Shown one piece after another: positions 17,313 through 26,516 of a stretch of DNA of 64,000 nt; positions within the stretch are counted from its first letter, which is position 1, and each line of letters starts with the position of its first letter. This stretch comes from Nitrospira sp. (GTDB lineage Bacteria > Nitrospirota > Nitrospiria > Nitrospirales > Nitrospiraceae). The notes beneath the pieces were generated by a model. It made no database searches, had not been told where the DNA came from, and saw only the letters and a list, made by a program, of their open reading frames with translations. A program made the translations under genes and the position numbers. The stretch is from NCBI GenBank assembly GCA_030123605.1, contig CP126123.1, positions 620,001 to 684,000 of the forward strand. Direction: 5' to 3'.

Positions 17313-19153
17313 GCAGTCGGGTACAGCCCGACCGCCTGATACCATCGCCTGAGCGCTGCGACGCGGGCCGCCTGATCGCTCGGAAGCTGCAAGGGGCGAC
17401 CGCGCCCGTCGAGCATGAGACCGACGACGCCGCCCCGAACCGTCGTAGTGAACGATTGGCCCGGACCGTTGCCGAGATTGACCTGTTTGGCCGGCTGCAT
17501 CGTCACCGTGGCCTGCTGCTCGCGAGTCAGAGCAAACAACTTGAGATCTCCGAAGGCGAGCGTGCCCTTCTCGATCCGTCCGTCTGGAAACGCAAGGTCA
17601 TAGTCCGCGCAGCGTTCTCCGTCCTTTCCCTGTCCGATCGGTGCGATACAGGTTCCGAGGTAGACCATGCAATCGCGCACGAAGACGTCGGTTGCCGCCT
17701 GCTCATTGACGGTGGAGAGCACGCCCAGGTGCGGCATCATGAAGATGCTGTCCACGGAGAGGGTCGTGACGCCGAGCGGTTCGTAAGCATCCACCATCAT
17801 CAGCAGGGATTGGATGCGTCGCGGGGCATGGGACAGGATGCCGCCGCTCCCGACGATCAAATCCAGCTTCAAGAGATCGATCAAGGTCTTACCGGAAGTG
17901 CGTTGTTCGAACACGTCGGAAATGGTGCGTTCCTGCTGCACGCCCTTCAGCCCCGTCGCGAGGGACTTGTGGTGAATGAGCGCCAGCCGCAAAGCTTCGC
18001 GTGCGATGGCATGTTCGATTTGGAGTTCATCGAGCGTTTGCGGAATCGTCGTGGGCCGCACCATCTTGTTCTTGATCCGGTTCCGCAGGCTTTGCTCGTC
18101 GATGGTGAAGGGCACCCAGCGCATGATGTTGTCGAGACCGGCTTCCGCCAACACGTTCGAAATGCTGTAGGACATGCCCAGGTTGGCGCTCACGGTGCGG
18201 TTGAAGATCCCGTTGAAGACCGAGAACACGTCCGTGGTGGCGCCGCCGATATCCACGCCGATCAAGTCGATCCCCTCGCGCTTGGCGATCGTTTCCATGA
18301 TGACGCCGACCGCCGCCGGGGTCGGCATGATGGGCGCGTCGGCCATCTCGATGAGTTTTTTGTAGCCGGGTGCCTGCTGCATGACATGTTCGAGAAACAA
18401 ATCATGGATCTTGTTGCGGGCCGGCGCCAGGTTTTCACGTTCCAACACCGGACGGATATTGTCGGCGAGTTCCAACGCCGTCTTGTCGCCGAGGATCGTC
18501 TTGATTTGCGGCTGCGCGTCTTGGTTGCCGGCATAGACGAGTGGGAGCCGAAAGGTGCTTCCGAAACGCGGGCGTGGTTCGGCTGCCGCGATGTATTCCG
18601 CCATCTCCACGACGTGGGTGACGGCGCCGCCGTCCGTGCCGCCGGACATCAGGATCATGTCGGGACGCATGGTCCGAATCCGCTCGATCTTTTCGTAGGG
18701 CAACCGCCCGTCGTTGGACGCCAGCACGTCGATCACGATGGCGCCGGCGCCGAGGGCGGCCCGCTGTGCGCTTTCACCGGTCATGTTCTGCACCACCCCC
18801 GTGACCATCATCTGCAACCCGCCGCCGGCGCTGCTGGTGGAGACGTAGATGTCCACGCCGGTGTCGGGATGGCCCTGTGCGGCCTGGTTGGGGGTGATGA
18901 TGCGGTCGCCGTCCAGGATCCTGCGTCCGGAGAGTTCCTCGATTTCGGCGATGGCGTTCAAGACTCCACGGGTGACATCTTCGAAGGGCGCCTCGACGGT
19001 CGTCGGCGCTTCACCGCGGTAGGTCTGGCGATATTCCGTCCCGACCTTCTCGATCAGGATGGCCTTGGTGGTAGTGCTGCCGCAATCGGTGGCGACGATC
19101 ACGTTTAGCGGACGCTCGATGGCCGCCTTATCGGACGAGTGAGGCGCCGTCAT
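17297..19153 (-). CDS. GlmL/MutL-type ASKHA ATPase
   Basis: The family includes GlmL (MutL), the accessory protein of B12-dependent glutamate mutase, with an actin/Hsp70-like ATPase fold. The start at ATG 19153 overlaps the upstream stop by four bases and gives 618 residues. The phosphate-1 loop is ATDCGSTTTK (21-30) and the phosphate-2 loop is GVDIGGATTD (299-308). LMSGGTDGGAVTH (168-180) and SGGILSHAP are further Gly-rich family blocks. No glutamate mutase S or E gene is in the window. The ATPase instead heads an operon of membrane proteins, so its partner is probably a different enzyme or complex. Confidence 0.88.
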   Translation of the reverse strand: MTAPHSSDKAAIERPLNVIVATDCGSTTTKAILIEKVGTEYRQTYRGEAPTTVEAPFEDVTRGVLNAIAEIEELSGRRILDGDRIITPNQAAQGHPDTGVDIYVSTSSAGGGLQMMVTGVVQNMTGESAQRAALGAGAIVIDVLASNDGRLPYEKIERIRTMRPDMILMSGGTDGGAVTHVVEMAEYIAAAEPRPRFGSTFRLPLVYAGNQDAQPQIKTILGDKTALELADNIRPVLERENLAPARNKIHDLFLEHVMQQAPGYKKLIEMADAPIMPTPAAVGVIMETIAKREGIDLIGVDIGGATTDVFSVFNGIFNRTVSANLGMSYSISNVLAEAGLDNIMRWVPFTIDEQSLRNRIKNKMVRPTTIPQTLDELQIEHAIAREALRLALIHHKSLATGLKGVQQERTISDVFEQRTSGKTLIDLLKLDLIVGSGGILSHAPRRIQSLLMMVDAYEPLGVTTLSVDSIFMMPHLGVLSTVNEQAATDVFVRDCMVYLGTCIAPIGQGKDGERCADYDLAFPDGRIEKGTLAFGDLKLFALTREQQATVTMQPAKQVNLGNGPGQSFTTTVRGGVVGLMLDGRGRPLQLPSDQAARVAALRRWYQAVGLYPTANSEL

Positions 19154-19524
19154 CGAGCAGGCGCTCCTTGAGGGGGCGCGGCTTTCGCTTCGATGAGCGT
19201 GATCAGGTGGGAAATGGAATCGCGTCGCTCCAGCAAGCGCGCGACTTGTGACAGTTCCGTGCCGCTCAGAACGCATTCGATGATGGGCGACAGGAAGTGC
19301 AGCGCTTGGCTGCCGAGAAAATTCATCGGTCCCATCGATTCGAGAAACAGCACGGCCGGCGTGGCCATGCCCCGAGCGACGATGGCGCCAGCCACCCGGT
19401 CGAGCAGGGTAACGTCCTCGATCGTCAAGTCAGGCCGCTCCGGTCGAACCGCGAACGCGTGTTTCAGTCCGGCTCGAAGATCTTGCACGTGACGGGATAG
19501 GGATGCGGCGGAGAAGACAGACAT
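19150..19524 (-). CDS. Small conserved protein, first gene of the GlmL-like operon
   Basis: This 124-residue soluble protein of unknown family is predicted to be mostly helical. A hydrophobic centre, AVLFLESMGPMNFLGSQALHFL, is followed by a leucine-rich helix (IIECVLSGTELSQVARLLERR). It is translated just before the ATPase (ATGA overlap) and downstream of a strong promoter. It may be an adaptor or small subunit that binds the ATPase or the membrane complex. Confidence 0.75.
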   Translation of the reverse strand: MSVFSAASLSRHVQDLRAGLKHAFAVRPERPDLTIEDVTLLDRVAGAIVARGMATPAVLFLESMGPMNFLGSQALHFLSPIIECVLSGTELSQVARLLERRDSISHLITLIEAKAAPPQGAPAR

Positions 19525-19562
19525 AAGTGCTTGTCAGATCTGCTTAAACAGTAATTTTTCGC

Positions 19563-19591
19563 ATTATAGAAAGCGGCCTTGAGAGAGTCAA
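19563..19591 (-). promoter_or_regulatory. Near-consensus sigma-70 promoter of the GlmL-like operon
   Basis: On the minus strand, TTGACT (19591-19586) and TATAAT (19568-19563) are separated by exactly 17 bases. They match consensus at five of six and six of six positions. The predicted transcript start is about 30 bp upstream of the first ATG (19524). This is among the strongest promoters visible in the window, implying constitutive, substantial expression of the operon. Confidence 0.8.
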
Positions 19592-19623
19592 TCGATCGAC
19601 GCGGGAGAAGCCGGAGCGGCGAA

Positions 19624-20076
19624 CTACGGTGTCTGGGTTTCACTTGAGTTGCCGGCGGCCGGTGAACAGTTCATGCCGGCAAAGGGATTGAACGGGTTGA
19701 CCCGCGGCGAACAATGTTGCGCTTCCGGCGCGGCCGGCATGAGCGGTTCCTGTGACGCGACGGGCGGCGAGACCTGTTCGGTTCCCGGGGGGTGACGAGG
19801 ATGCATCGGGAATCCGACGGGGGGCAATGCGCCGGGCTGAAGGTCTGCAGACGGAAGATCCGGTGGGATCGGCGGCGTGGGATCGGCCGGCGGGGTGACC
19901 CCGCTTGGCGGCGACGGTGTCGTAGTACGGACCAGGACGCAACCGCGTTTTCCCTTCGGCTGGTCCGTCAGGATGGGAGTGCCGTTGGCTCCTTCGCAAC
20001 GGTAGACCTTGGCTTCCGCCGGTTTCCACAGGAGCGCAGCCATGAAGCTTATAGCCGGAACCAGCATCCACCTCAT
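19624..20076 (-). CDS. Secreted DUF4124-like, proline-rich protein
   Basis: ATG 20076 is chosen for its AGGAGA Shine-Dalgarno, giving 150 residues. A signal peptide (ends near AEA) leads into KVYRCEGANGTPILTDQP, the DUF4124 pattern in which Tyr/Cys and a later Cys frame a short strand pair. The remainder is Pro-rich and low in complexity with two late cysteines. It is probably periplasmic or envelope-associated; function unknown. Confidence 0.7.
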   Translation of the reverse strand: MRWMLVPAISFMAALLWKPAEAKVYRCEGANGTPILTDQPKGKRGCVLVRTTTPSPPSGVTPPADPTPPIPPDLPSADLQPGALPPVGFPMHPRHPPGTEQVSPPVASQEPLMPAAPEAQHCSPRVNPFNPFAGMNCSPAAGNSSETQTP

Positions 20077-20179
20077 CGTCGATTCTCCTGCGCAAGATGT
20101 TGTGCAAATGGTGAAATGAAGGAACTCGACCGGTTGCGTCTCAGACAACCACGAACTATAGGCTTGGGGAGAGGGTGAG

Positions 20180-20530
20180 TCAATGCGAGCGTCCGATCCA
20201 TTTTTTCAGCAGCCCGAAGAGACCGACCTGCTTCACAGCGGGCGGATCAGGGTACTCGACCCAAAGTTCCTGCGAACCCAGGTACAGGCCGTCGCGGTAG
20301 CTCTGCTGACTGCGCAGTTGCCGATAGCCTTGTTGATGGAGCAGCAGGATCAATTGCTGCAACGCGTCGGACGGACTGGGAGCCTCCGGGGTCACAATGC
20401 GGACGGATTCGTAGCGCAGGGTCGCCTGATAGCCGGCCGCGGTCCGGAGAAATTCCACCGGACGATTGAAGCCCCGTTCCAAGGCATCGAAGCCGGCGAG
20501 TTGATGTTTCTCCCCAGCCGAACAGGACAT
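20180..20530 (-). CDS. Hypothetical protein
   Basis: This 116-residue soluble protein has an alternating strand/helix pattern (YQATLRYESVRIVTPE, DALQQLILLLHQQGYRQLRSQ, GLYLGSQELWVEYPDP). It ends in a basic amphipathic segment, KKWIGRSH. No family was recognised. It begins 6 bp after the stop of the upstream helical protein gene, so the two are probably co-transcribed. The ATG has no clear Shine-Dalgarno, which fits re-initiation after the neighbouring gene. Confidence 0.55.
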   Translation of the reverse strand: MSCSAGEKHQLAGFDALERGFNRPVEFLRTAAGYQATLRYESVRIVTPEAPSPSDALQQLILLLHQQGYRQLRSQQSYRDGLYLGSQELWVEYPDPPAVKQVGLFGLLKKWIGRSH

Positions 20531-20536
20531 GGATGA

Positions 20537-20905
20537 TTATAAGGCGCGATAGACGGCCAGGAGGTCGCTCAAGGCGATGGTCTTATTCTTGAGGACGACC
20601 CGCTCCGCCCCCAGCACATCGAGTGCCGCGACTTTTTCAGTCCCGCCCATCAAACATTTGGCCCCCAGGTTGAGGACCCGTTCACATTCCTTTTCCACCT
20701 TGCCCTTGACGACGGGATTCACTTTCAAAATATCCAGCATCTTGGTGCGGGTCGCAGCCAGGTGCTTCTGGAGTTCTTCCTCCGGATAGTCTTTTCGGGC
20801 GGCTTCATCTTCACAGCGGTCGATGTATTGGGTCAGGAAGACATAGAGCCGCACGAAGGTTTCGGCGATTTCGATGTGTTGCGGGGTCAAGGTGCTGTCG
20901 GGCAT
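20537..20905 (-). CDS. Conserved helical hypothetical protein
   Basis: ATG 20905 is preceded by GGAGG with five-base spacing, which decides the start over the in-frame ATG at 20917. The 122-residue product (MPDSTLTPQH...) is almost entirely helical, with a charged middle (DEAARKDYPEEELQKHL) and one Cys pair at some distance. No known domain was recognised. It lies between the Rieske protein gene and a short hypothetical gene in the same orientation. Confidence 0.65.
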   Translation of the reverse strand: MPDSTLTPQHIEIAETFVRLYVFLTQYIDRCEDEAARKDYPEEELQKHLAATRTKMLDILKVNPVVKGKVEKECERVLNLGAKCLMGGTEKVAALDVLGAERVVLKNKTIALSDLLAVYRAL

Positions 20906-20983
20906 GGGAACCTCCATTCACGGTTGCGGCAGACCGTCCGTTCGGTGCCGGGAAGTGTGTGTGATGTGAGATGAGTCCGTCGA

Positions 20984-21289
20984 TTACAGCCGTATCTTGA
21001 TGTCGGGACCTTCGACGGCCACTTCGTAGGCCGTCACTTTGGCCGAGGGGTTGTTCACGCAAGCGCCAGTCTTCACGTCGAACTGCCAGCCGTGCCAGGG
21101 GCAGGACACTACCTCCCCTTCTACGTCTCCTTCGCCCAACGGACCGCCGCGATGAACACAGGTGTTGTCGATGGCATAAAAGGTGCCGTCCACGTTGAAG
21201 AGGGCGATGGCCTTGCCGTTCACCTCAGCCACCATGCCGCTCCCCGGTTTCACATCTGCCGTGCCTGCGATTCTGATCAACTCGCCCAT
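20984..21289 (-). CDS. Rieske-type [2Fe-2S] ferredoxin
   Basis: A soluble electron-transfer protein of 101 residues starts at ATG 21289 behind AGGAGGACCT; upstream in-frame codons are not needed. The cluster ligands are C44-x-H46 (NTCVHRGGPL) and C63-x2-H66 (SCPWHGWQF), the standard Rieske pattern. It resembles bacterial NirD or dioxygenase-type ferredoxins rather than the membrane-bound bc1 form, since no N-terminal helix is present. Its redox partner is unknown. It sits beside an Mrp-type Fe-S carrier gene. Confidence 0.93.
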   Translation of the reverse strand: MGELIRIAGTADVKPGSGMVAEVNGKAIALFNVDGTFYAIDNTCVHRGGPLGEGDVEGEVVSCPWHGWQFDVKTGACVNNPSAKVTAYEVAVEGPDIKIRL

Positions 21290-21332
21290 AGGTCCTCCTG
21301 AGTGCTCGATTCTTCCCTCTGTCGGTCTTCCG

Positions 21333-22220
21333 TCAATGGCCGGTCGCCGGTCGCTTGATTTTCTGCAGCAGACTCTCGATGCGGCTCTTGGCCGCGCCTG
21401 CTCCGCCTCGTTGGAGCGCTGTCGCGAGCTTGTCGGCGATCTCACGGAAGGCCTTGGCTTGCGGCGAGTCCGGTTTGGCGATCACGATCGGGTTGCCGGT
21501 ATCCCCTCCGGCACGAATGGCGGGATCGATGGGAACCCGACCGAGGAAGGGAATGCCGAGTTTCTCCGCCGCCCGTTCTCCCCCGCCATGGGAGAAAATT
21601 TCGGTGCGTTCCCCGCAATGGCCGCAGACGAAAAAGCTCATGTTCTCCACGATGCCGAGCAGGGGTACGTTGACTTTCTGGAACATCGTCATCCCCTTGC
21701 GCACGTCGTGGAGCGCCACTTCCTGTGGGGTCGTCACCGTCACCGCGCCGGCCAACGGCACCAGTTGGGTCAGCGTCAGTTGCGCATCGCCGGTTCCCGG
21801 AGGCAGGTCGATCAGCAGGTAATCCAATTCGCCCCATAGGACATCGCGAAAGAGTTGTTGGATCGCCGTGTGCACCATCGGACCACGCCAGACGACGGCG
21901 GTTTCTTCCGGCACGAAAAACCCCATGGAGATGAGCTTGATGCCGTGGCTCTCCGCCGGCGTGATTTTGCCGTCTTGTTGTTCGGGCGTCTTTTCCACAC
22001 CCATCATCATCGGGATGTTGGGACCGTAGATATCGGCATCGAGCAACCCGACCTTGGCTCCGTTCAGGCTGAGGGCGACCGCCAGGTTGACCGCCACCGT
22101 CGATTTGCCGACACCGCCTTTGCCGCTGCTGATGGCGATGACGTGTTTGACGCCGGGAATGATATTGGGACGGACGGACGTGTCTTCTTGTTGCGGGACG
22201 CCGCCTGGTTGTTCTGCCAT
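21333..22220 (-). CDS. mrp: Mrp/ApbC/NBP35-family Fe-S cluster carrier ATPase
   Basis: This P-loop ATPase carries and transfers Fe-S clusters to apo-proteins. The 295-residue product begins with a short tail, then [10 protein letters not shown] (31-40, deviant Walker A), [10 protein letters not shown] (switch I region) and the C-terminal cluster pair FVCGHCGER (CxxC). The N-terminal DUF59 domain found in longer members is missing. ATG 22220 has the Shine-Dalgarno GAGGAGG. A perfect palindrome GACCCCGCTCGGGGTC (22243-22258) lies in the leader and might form an mRNA hairpin. Confidence 0.93.
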   Translation of the reverse strand: MAEQPGGVPQQEDTSVRPNIIPGVKHVIAISSGKGGVGKSTVAVNLAVALSLNGAKVGLLDADIYGPNIPMMMGVEKTPEQQDGKITPAESHGIKLISMGFFVPEETAVVWRGPMVHTAIQQLFRDVLWGELDYLLIDLPPGTGDAQLTLTQLVPLAGAVTVTTPQEVALHDVRKGMTMFQKVNVPLLGIVENMSFFVCGHCGERTEIFSHGGGERAAEKLGIPFLGRVPIDPAIRAGGDTGNPIVIAKPDSPQAKAFREIADKLATALQRGGAGAAKSRIESLLQKIKRPATGH

Positions 22221-22242
22221 AATAGTGCCTCCTCACGCACAT

Positions 22243-22258
22243 GACCCCGCTCGGGGTC
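22243..22258. promoter_or_regulatory. Leader hairpin upstream of mrp
   Basis: The 16-base perfect palindrome GACCCCGCTCGGGGTC lies about 20 bp upstream of the mrp start and just before its Shine-Dalgarno. It could be an RNA hairpin or a protein-binding palindrome. The rest of the 238-bp gap between mrp and the RAYT gene shows no further gene or clear signal. Confidence 0.35.
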
Positions 22259-22458
22259 CTCGATTCGATGTCATCTTAAGCTATCGCGTTCACGAAAAGA
22301 AATGGGCCGGTGGACGCAGCTAGAGCCTGGGCAGAAGAGACCGTCGACGAGGCCGGAGAGGCGCAGAGGTTGAAGGTGACAAGGATGTGCGTTCGGGAAC
22401 GTCTGATGCTCAGTTCTCGATGTTCGACGGAGTCGAGAAATAAGGGCAGAGCTTGTGA

Positions 22459-23295
22459 TCATCCCGTTCGTTGTTCGGCTTGCTTGATCCACCGACTCAC
22501 CGTGGCATAGTGCACCCCGAAATGGGCGGCGATCTCGGTCAGGCGATACCCATGGCGGCGTGTCGCAGCGAGGAGACGAGTAGACGTTCGTTTCCCTTCC
22601 GGAAACAAGTGAGCGAGGGAGGGGCGTTGCGCCTGCGTCTGTCGGCGGGGCACCTCTGCGATCAGCCGATCCGGCTGGTGGCGTGCGACGAAGGCTTCTG
22701 ACCCCAAATAGATCTGTCCCCGTACCTGCTCCCAGGGCCTCGGTCCTTCTCGCCCCTCGGTTACGAATTGTCGGTAACGAGCCTGCGCCGATGACACCCG
22801 GCGGCCGAACTGTGCCCAAATCCAGTCTGTCGCCAGGAACGGAGGACAGTCTGTGTCTCCGGCCGTGGCCCGGTAGCTGCTCCAGGCCCAGCGATGGGGC
22901 TGTGTGACCACCTTCGCCCGAACCGGGTTGAGGACCACATAGCGGCACAACTCCAACAGATGTGCGTCCTTCTCCACGAGGATGGCGTGGTACCGGCCCT
23001 GGAAGAGATGGCCGACCAAGTGATGCCGGCGATTGAAGGCTTGGGTATAGACGCCGTTGAGGTGCCTCATGCCGCGAGCCAGATTGGGCTGTGGTGTTTC
23101 CAGGAGCAGATGGTAGTGGTTGTCCATCAGGCAATAGGCATAGAGTCGCCATCCGAAACGCGCGACGGCCTGAGCAAGGACCGCCACCCAGCTGGTCCGG
23201 TCGGCTGCATCGGCCACGACGGCCTGCCGTGCATTCCCGCGACTGGTGACATGATAGAGGGCGCCGGGAAATTCGAGCCTCAGAGGACGTGCCAT
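22459..23295 (-). mobile_element. REP-associated tyrosine transposase (RAYT)
   Basis: This 278-residue Y1-type transposase belongs to the IS200/IS605-related TnpA-REP group, single-copy enzymes thought to disperse palindromic REP sequences. The N-terminus MARPLRLEFPGALYHVTSRG and the HUH motif in MDNHYHLLLE (H60-x-H62) are diagnostic. GHLFQGRYHAILVEKD and the NPVRA segment are also typical. The C-terminal end (RLTEIAAHFGVHYATVSRWI) is a helix-turn-helix of the kind seen in long RAYTs. The gene is intact. Three palindromic repeats elsewhere in the window are possible substrates. Confidence 0.92.
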
Positions 23296-23534
23296 GGGAG
23301 AGACTCTATCGTCGTGTATGCGTGATTACAAGACCTGACCCTTAATTTACTCGCAGCCTCTCCCGTATCGACGTCGGATTATGGGAACGTCACGGTCCAG
23401 GCCATTCGCTTAAGAGGCTTAGGTGGCCCTTCCTTTTGACTCGCTTCACATCTGCCGTATCCGCCAAATGTGCAAGCGGAGCAGCGCGGTGTATACTGCA
23501 AAGGAGAGCCTATCATGCCGTTCGGGAGGAACCG

Positions 23535-26516
23535 ATGACCCTCGACCCTGCCCTGCTCGAACCCCGTATCCGCGCCATCGGCGAAGATTTGGCTAGGCGT
23601 TCAGGCGGACTGTCCCCCGGCCTGTTCGATTCCCGCTGGTGGTCTCAGGCGGCCATTAATCTTGCGATGAAAGATCTCGCCTTTAAGGCCCAGTTGTTCC
23701 GCTTCATCGATGTGCTGCCCTCCTTACGAGAGGATGCTCAGGTCGTGCGTCTGGCCGAGGAATACTTCGGCGACATGGGCGCGAACCTGTTCGGCGCGCA
23801 ATGGGGACTCAAGGCGCTCGCCTCTACCAAGTTGGGCGCGACCCTGAGCGGAAAGGCCATTCGGCATCAGGTCGAACAGATGGCGACCAGCTTTATCGCC
23901 GGAGCCTCCATCGAGCAGGCGGTCCCGACCTTGCGTAAATTATGGGACGATGGACGGGCCTTTTCGGTCGATCTCCTTGGAGAAGCGACCGTCAGCGAGC
24001 GGGAGGCGGACGGGTATCGAGACCGTTGTCTCGCGGCGTTGCATACACTCGGTGACGTGTGCCCCACCTGGTCACCTGTGCCCCTGCTCGAGCAGGACCA
24101 TTTCGGTTCCCTCCCTCGTGTGCAGCTCTCGATCAAGATGTCGGCGCTCTATTCGCAACTCGATCCGATCGATCCCGAGGGTGGTTATCGCGCACTCGCC
24201 GCCCGTCTTCGACCTCTGCTGAATAGAGCCTGCACGCTCCCCGCCGCGGTGATTTTCGATATGGAGCAGGCGGACACGAAGGACCTGATCCTCTCCGGCT
24301 TCATGCGGCTGTTTTCGGAAGAGCCCTACCGGACCTTTCCCCATGCGGGAATCGCGTTGCAGGCCTATCGGACCGATACGCAGGAGGACGTGAGCCGGCT
24401 CCTGGCCTGGACCGCCGAACGGCAGGTACCGATCACAATCCGGCTGGTGAAGGGCGCCTATTGGGATTCGGATGCCATTCGGTATCGGCAGCGAGGCTGG
24501 CCTGTGCCGCTGTTCGAGCAGAAGGTTGAAACCGATGTGAACTATGAAACCCTCATTCGGCTGTTGCTGGAGAACCATCACCTCGTCAGGCCGGCGTTCG
24601 GGACGCACAACCTCCGCAGTCTGGCCGTGGTCGAGGCGGTGGCCGAGGCCCTCACGTTGTCTCCCGAGGTTTGGGAATATCAGATGATCTACGGGATGGC
24701 GGAGCCCTTTCAACATGCGATCAGCGATCGAGGGCGGCGTCTGCGTCTCTATGCCCCGGTGGGAGAGTTGCTCCCCGGCATGGCCTACCTCGTCCGCCGT
24801 CTGCTGGAAAATACATCCAACGAATCGTTCCTGCGGAAGGAATATGTGGAGTCGCAGCCGCTGGCGTTGTTGTTGGCTCCGCCGGAGGTCGTACCCAAGG
24901 TTTCCTCGGTTCCTGCAGAGACGGATCATGAGGCCTCTCAGCCGGACGGCCCTCGTCGGTTTGCCAATGAACCGGTGGCGGACTTTTCCCGTCCTCAGAT
25001 CCGTGCTTCCATGACTGAAGCGCTCGATCTGGTGCGAAAACGATTGGGACAACGTCTGGAGGCATCGAAGCTCGCATGCCATCCGCCGACGGGACCGGAT
25101 CTACGCTCGTTCAACCCCAGCCGGCCGGATCACCTGGTGGCGGTCGTGCAGAGTTATGATCCCGCCGATGTCGGAGACTTGCTGAAAGCGGCAGAGGCCC
25201 ATGCAGAAGCCTGGAAGGAGAGGCCGGTCGCGAATCGCGTCGCGATCATGCGCAAGGCGGCGGCGTTGATGCGGGCACAACGTCGGGAATTGACGGCATG
25301 GGAAGTGTTTGAGGAGGGCAAACCTTGGCGAGAGGCTGATGCCGATGTCGCGGAGGCCATCGATTTTCTGGAGTACTATGCCGGCGAAATGGAGCAGCTC
25401 GATGTCCCTCATCGCCTAGGGCGTTATCCGGGCGAGCTGAACGAATTGTTCTGGAGTCCGCGCGGCATCACCGTGGTCATCGCGCCTTGGAATTTCCCGC
25501 TGGCCATTCCGACCGGGATGACGGCGGCGGCCCTGGTTTCCGGCAACTCGGTGCTGTTCAAGCCCTCCGAGCGATCGTCGGCCATGGGCTATTGGCTCGC
25601 CAGAATCCTGACCGAGGCGGGGGTGCCGGTGGGAGCGCTGCAGTACGTGCCCGGCGGTCCCGACGTGGGGCGTGAACTGGTGACCGGAGCGGCGGTGGCG
25701 ACGATTGCGTTTACGGGATCGAAGGACGTGGGCCTCGGCATCATGCAGGCCGCCGGACTGCAGCGGCCGGGACAGCGGTTCGTGAAACGAGTCATTGCCG
25801 AGATGGGCGGAAAAAACGCGATCATCGTGGACGACACGGCCGATCTCGACGAGGCGGTGACGGGGGTTGTGGCCTCGTTCACCGGCTATGCGGGGCAGAA
25901 ATGTTCCGCCTGCTCGCGGGTGATCGTGACGAACAGGGTGCATGACGAGTTCGTGCAACGGTTGGCAGAGGCGGTTCTGAGCCTGCGCATCGGTGCGGCG
26001 GACGATCCTGCCGTTCAAGTCGGTCCCGTGATCGACGGGCGGGCACAGAAACGAATTCAGGACTACATTGCGATCGGCCGACATGAAGGACGGGTCGTGG
26101 TCGACCGGTCGTCAGAAGGCTTCGGTTATGCGGTCGGACCGGTCGTCATTGCCGAGATCAAGCCTTTCCACCGGTTGGCGCAGGAGGAAGTTTTCGGACC
26201 GGTGCTTGCCGTGATGCGGGCACAGTCGTTCGAACAGGCCCTGCAGCTGGCCGACAGCACCGCCTATGCGTTGACGGGAGGACTCTATTCACGCAGTCCC
26301 CGGCACATCGAGTCGGCGCGCCGGGCGTTCGATGTCGGGAACCTCTACATCAACCGCCCGATCACCGGAGCCTTGGTAGGGCGGCAGCCGTTCGGCGGGC
26401 ATCGGTTATCGGGGGTAGGCGCGAAGGCCGGCGGAGAAGAGTACCTGAAACAATTTATGACCGCCCGCGTCGTCAGCGAACAGACCCTGCGGCGTGGATT
26501 CGCCCCGACCCTGTAA
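23535..26516 (+). CDS. putA: Bifunctional proline dehydrogenase / P5C dehydrogenase
   Basis: PutA oxidises proline to glutamate in two FAD- and NAD-dependent steps. The start at ATG 23535 behind GGGAGGAACCG gives 993 residues. The proline dehydrogenase barrel (about 90-440) shows RLVKGAYWDSD and the FGTHN strand. The aldehyde dehydrogenase part (about 520-985) shows APWNFPLAIPTG, FTGSKDVG, EMGGKN and the catalytic Cys in GQKCSACSRV near residue 790. No N-terminal ribbon-helix-helix DNA-binding domain is present, so it should not be self-regulating. A -10-like TATACT lies at 23492-23497. Its 3' end overlaps the convergent gene by 111 bp. Confidence 0.95.
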   Translation: MTLDPALLEPRIRAIGEDLARRSGGLSPGLFDSRWWSQAAINLAMKDLAFKAQLFRFIDVLPSLREDAQVVRLAEEYFGDMGANLFGAQWGLKALASTKLGATLSGKAIRHQVEQMATSFIAGASIEQAVPTLRKLWDDGRAFSVDLLGEATVSEREADGYRDRCLAALHTLGDVCPTWSPVPLLEQDHFGSLPRVQLSIKMSALYSQLDPIDPEGGYRALAARLRPLLNRACTLPAAVIFDMEQADTKDLILSGFMRLFSEEPYRTFPHAGIALQAYRTDTQEDVSRLLAWTAERQVPITIRLVKGAYWDSDAIRYRQRGWPVPLFEQKVETDVNYETLIRLLLENHHLVRPAFGTHNLRSLAVVEAVAEALTLSPEVWEYQMIYGMAEPFQHAISDRGRRLRLYAPVGELLPGMAYLVRRLLENTSNESFLRKEYVESQPLALLLAPPEVVPKVSSVPAETDHEASQPDGPRRFANEPVADFSRPQIRASMTEALDLVRKRLGQRLEASKLACHPPTGPDLRSFNPSRPDHLVAVVQSYDPADVGDLLKAAEAHAEAWKERPVANRVAIMRKAAALMRAQRRELTAWEVFEEGKPWREADADVAEAIDFLEYYAGEMEQLDVPHRLGRYPGELNELFWSPRGITVVIAPWNFPLAIPTGMTAAALVSGNSVLFKPSERSSAMGYWLARILTEAGVPVGALQYVPGGPDVGRELVTGAAVATIAFTGSKDVGLGIMQAAGLQRPGQRFVKRVIAEMGGKNAIIVDDTADLDEAVTGVVASFTGYAGQKCSACSRVIVTNRVHDEFVQRLAEAVLSLRIGAADDPAVQVGPVIDGRAQKRIQDYIAIGRHEGRVVVDRSSEGFGYAVGPVVIAEIKPFHRLAQEEVFGPVLAVMRAQSFEQALQLADSTAYALTGGLYSRSPRHIESARRAFDVGNLYINRPITGALVGRQPFGGHRLSGVGAKAGGEEYLKQFMTARVVSEQTLRRGFAPTL

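Noticed and set aside
17456-19108. 550-codon open frame antisense to the GlmL-like ATPase gene
   Set aside because: The opposite frame has clear nucleotide-binding motifs. This one is His/Asp/Gly-rich with no recognisable domain, typical of an antisense shadow.
22271-23152. 293-codon frame on the same strand as the RAYT gene in another frame
   Set aside because: Pro/Ser/Arg-rich composition and overlap with the intact HUH transposase frame show it is a shadow.
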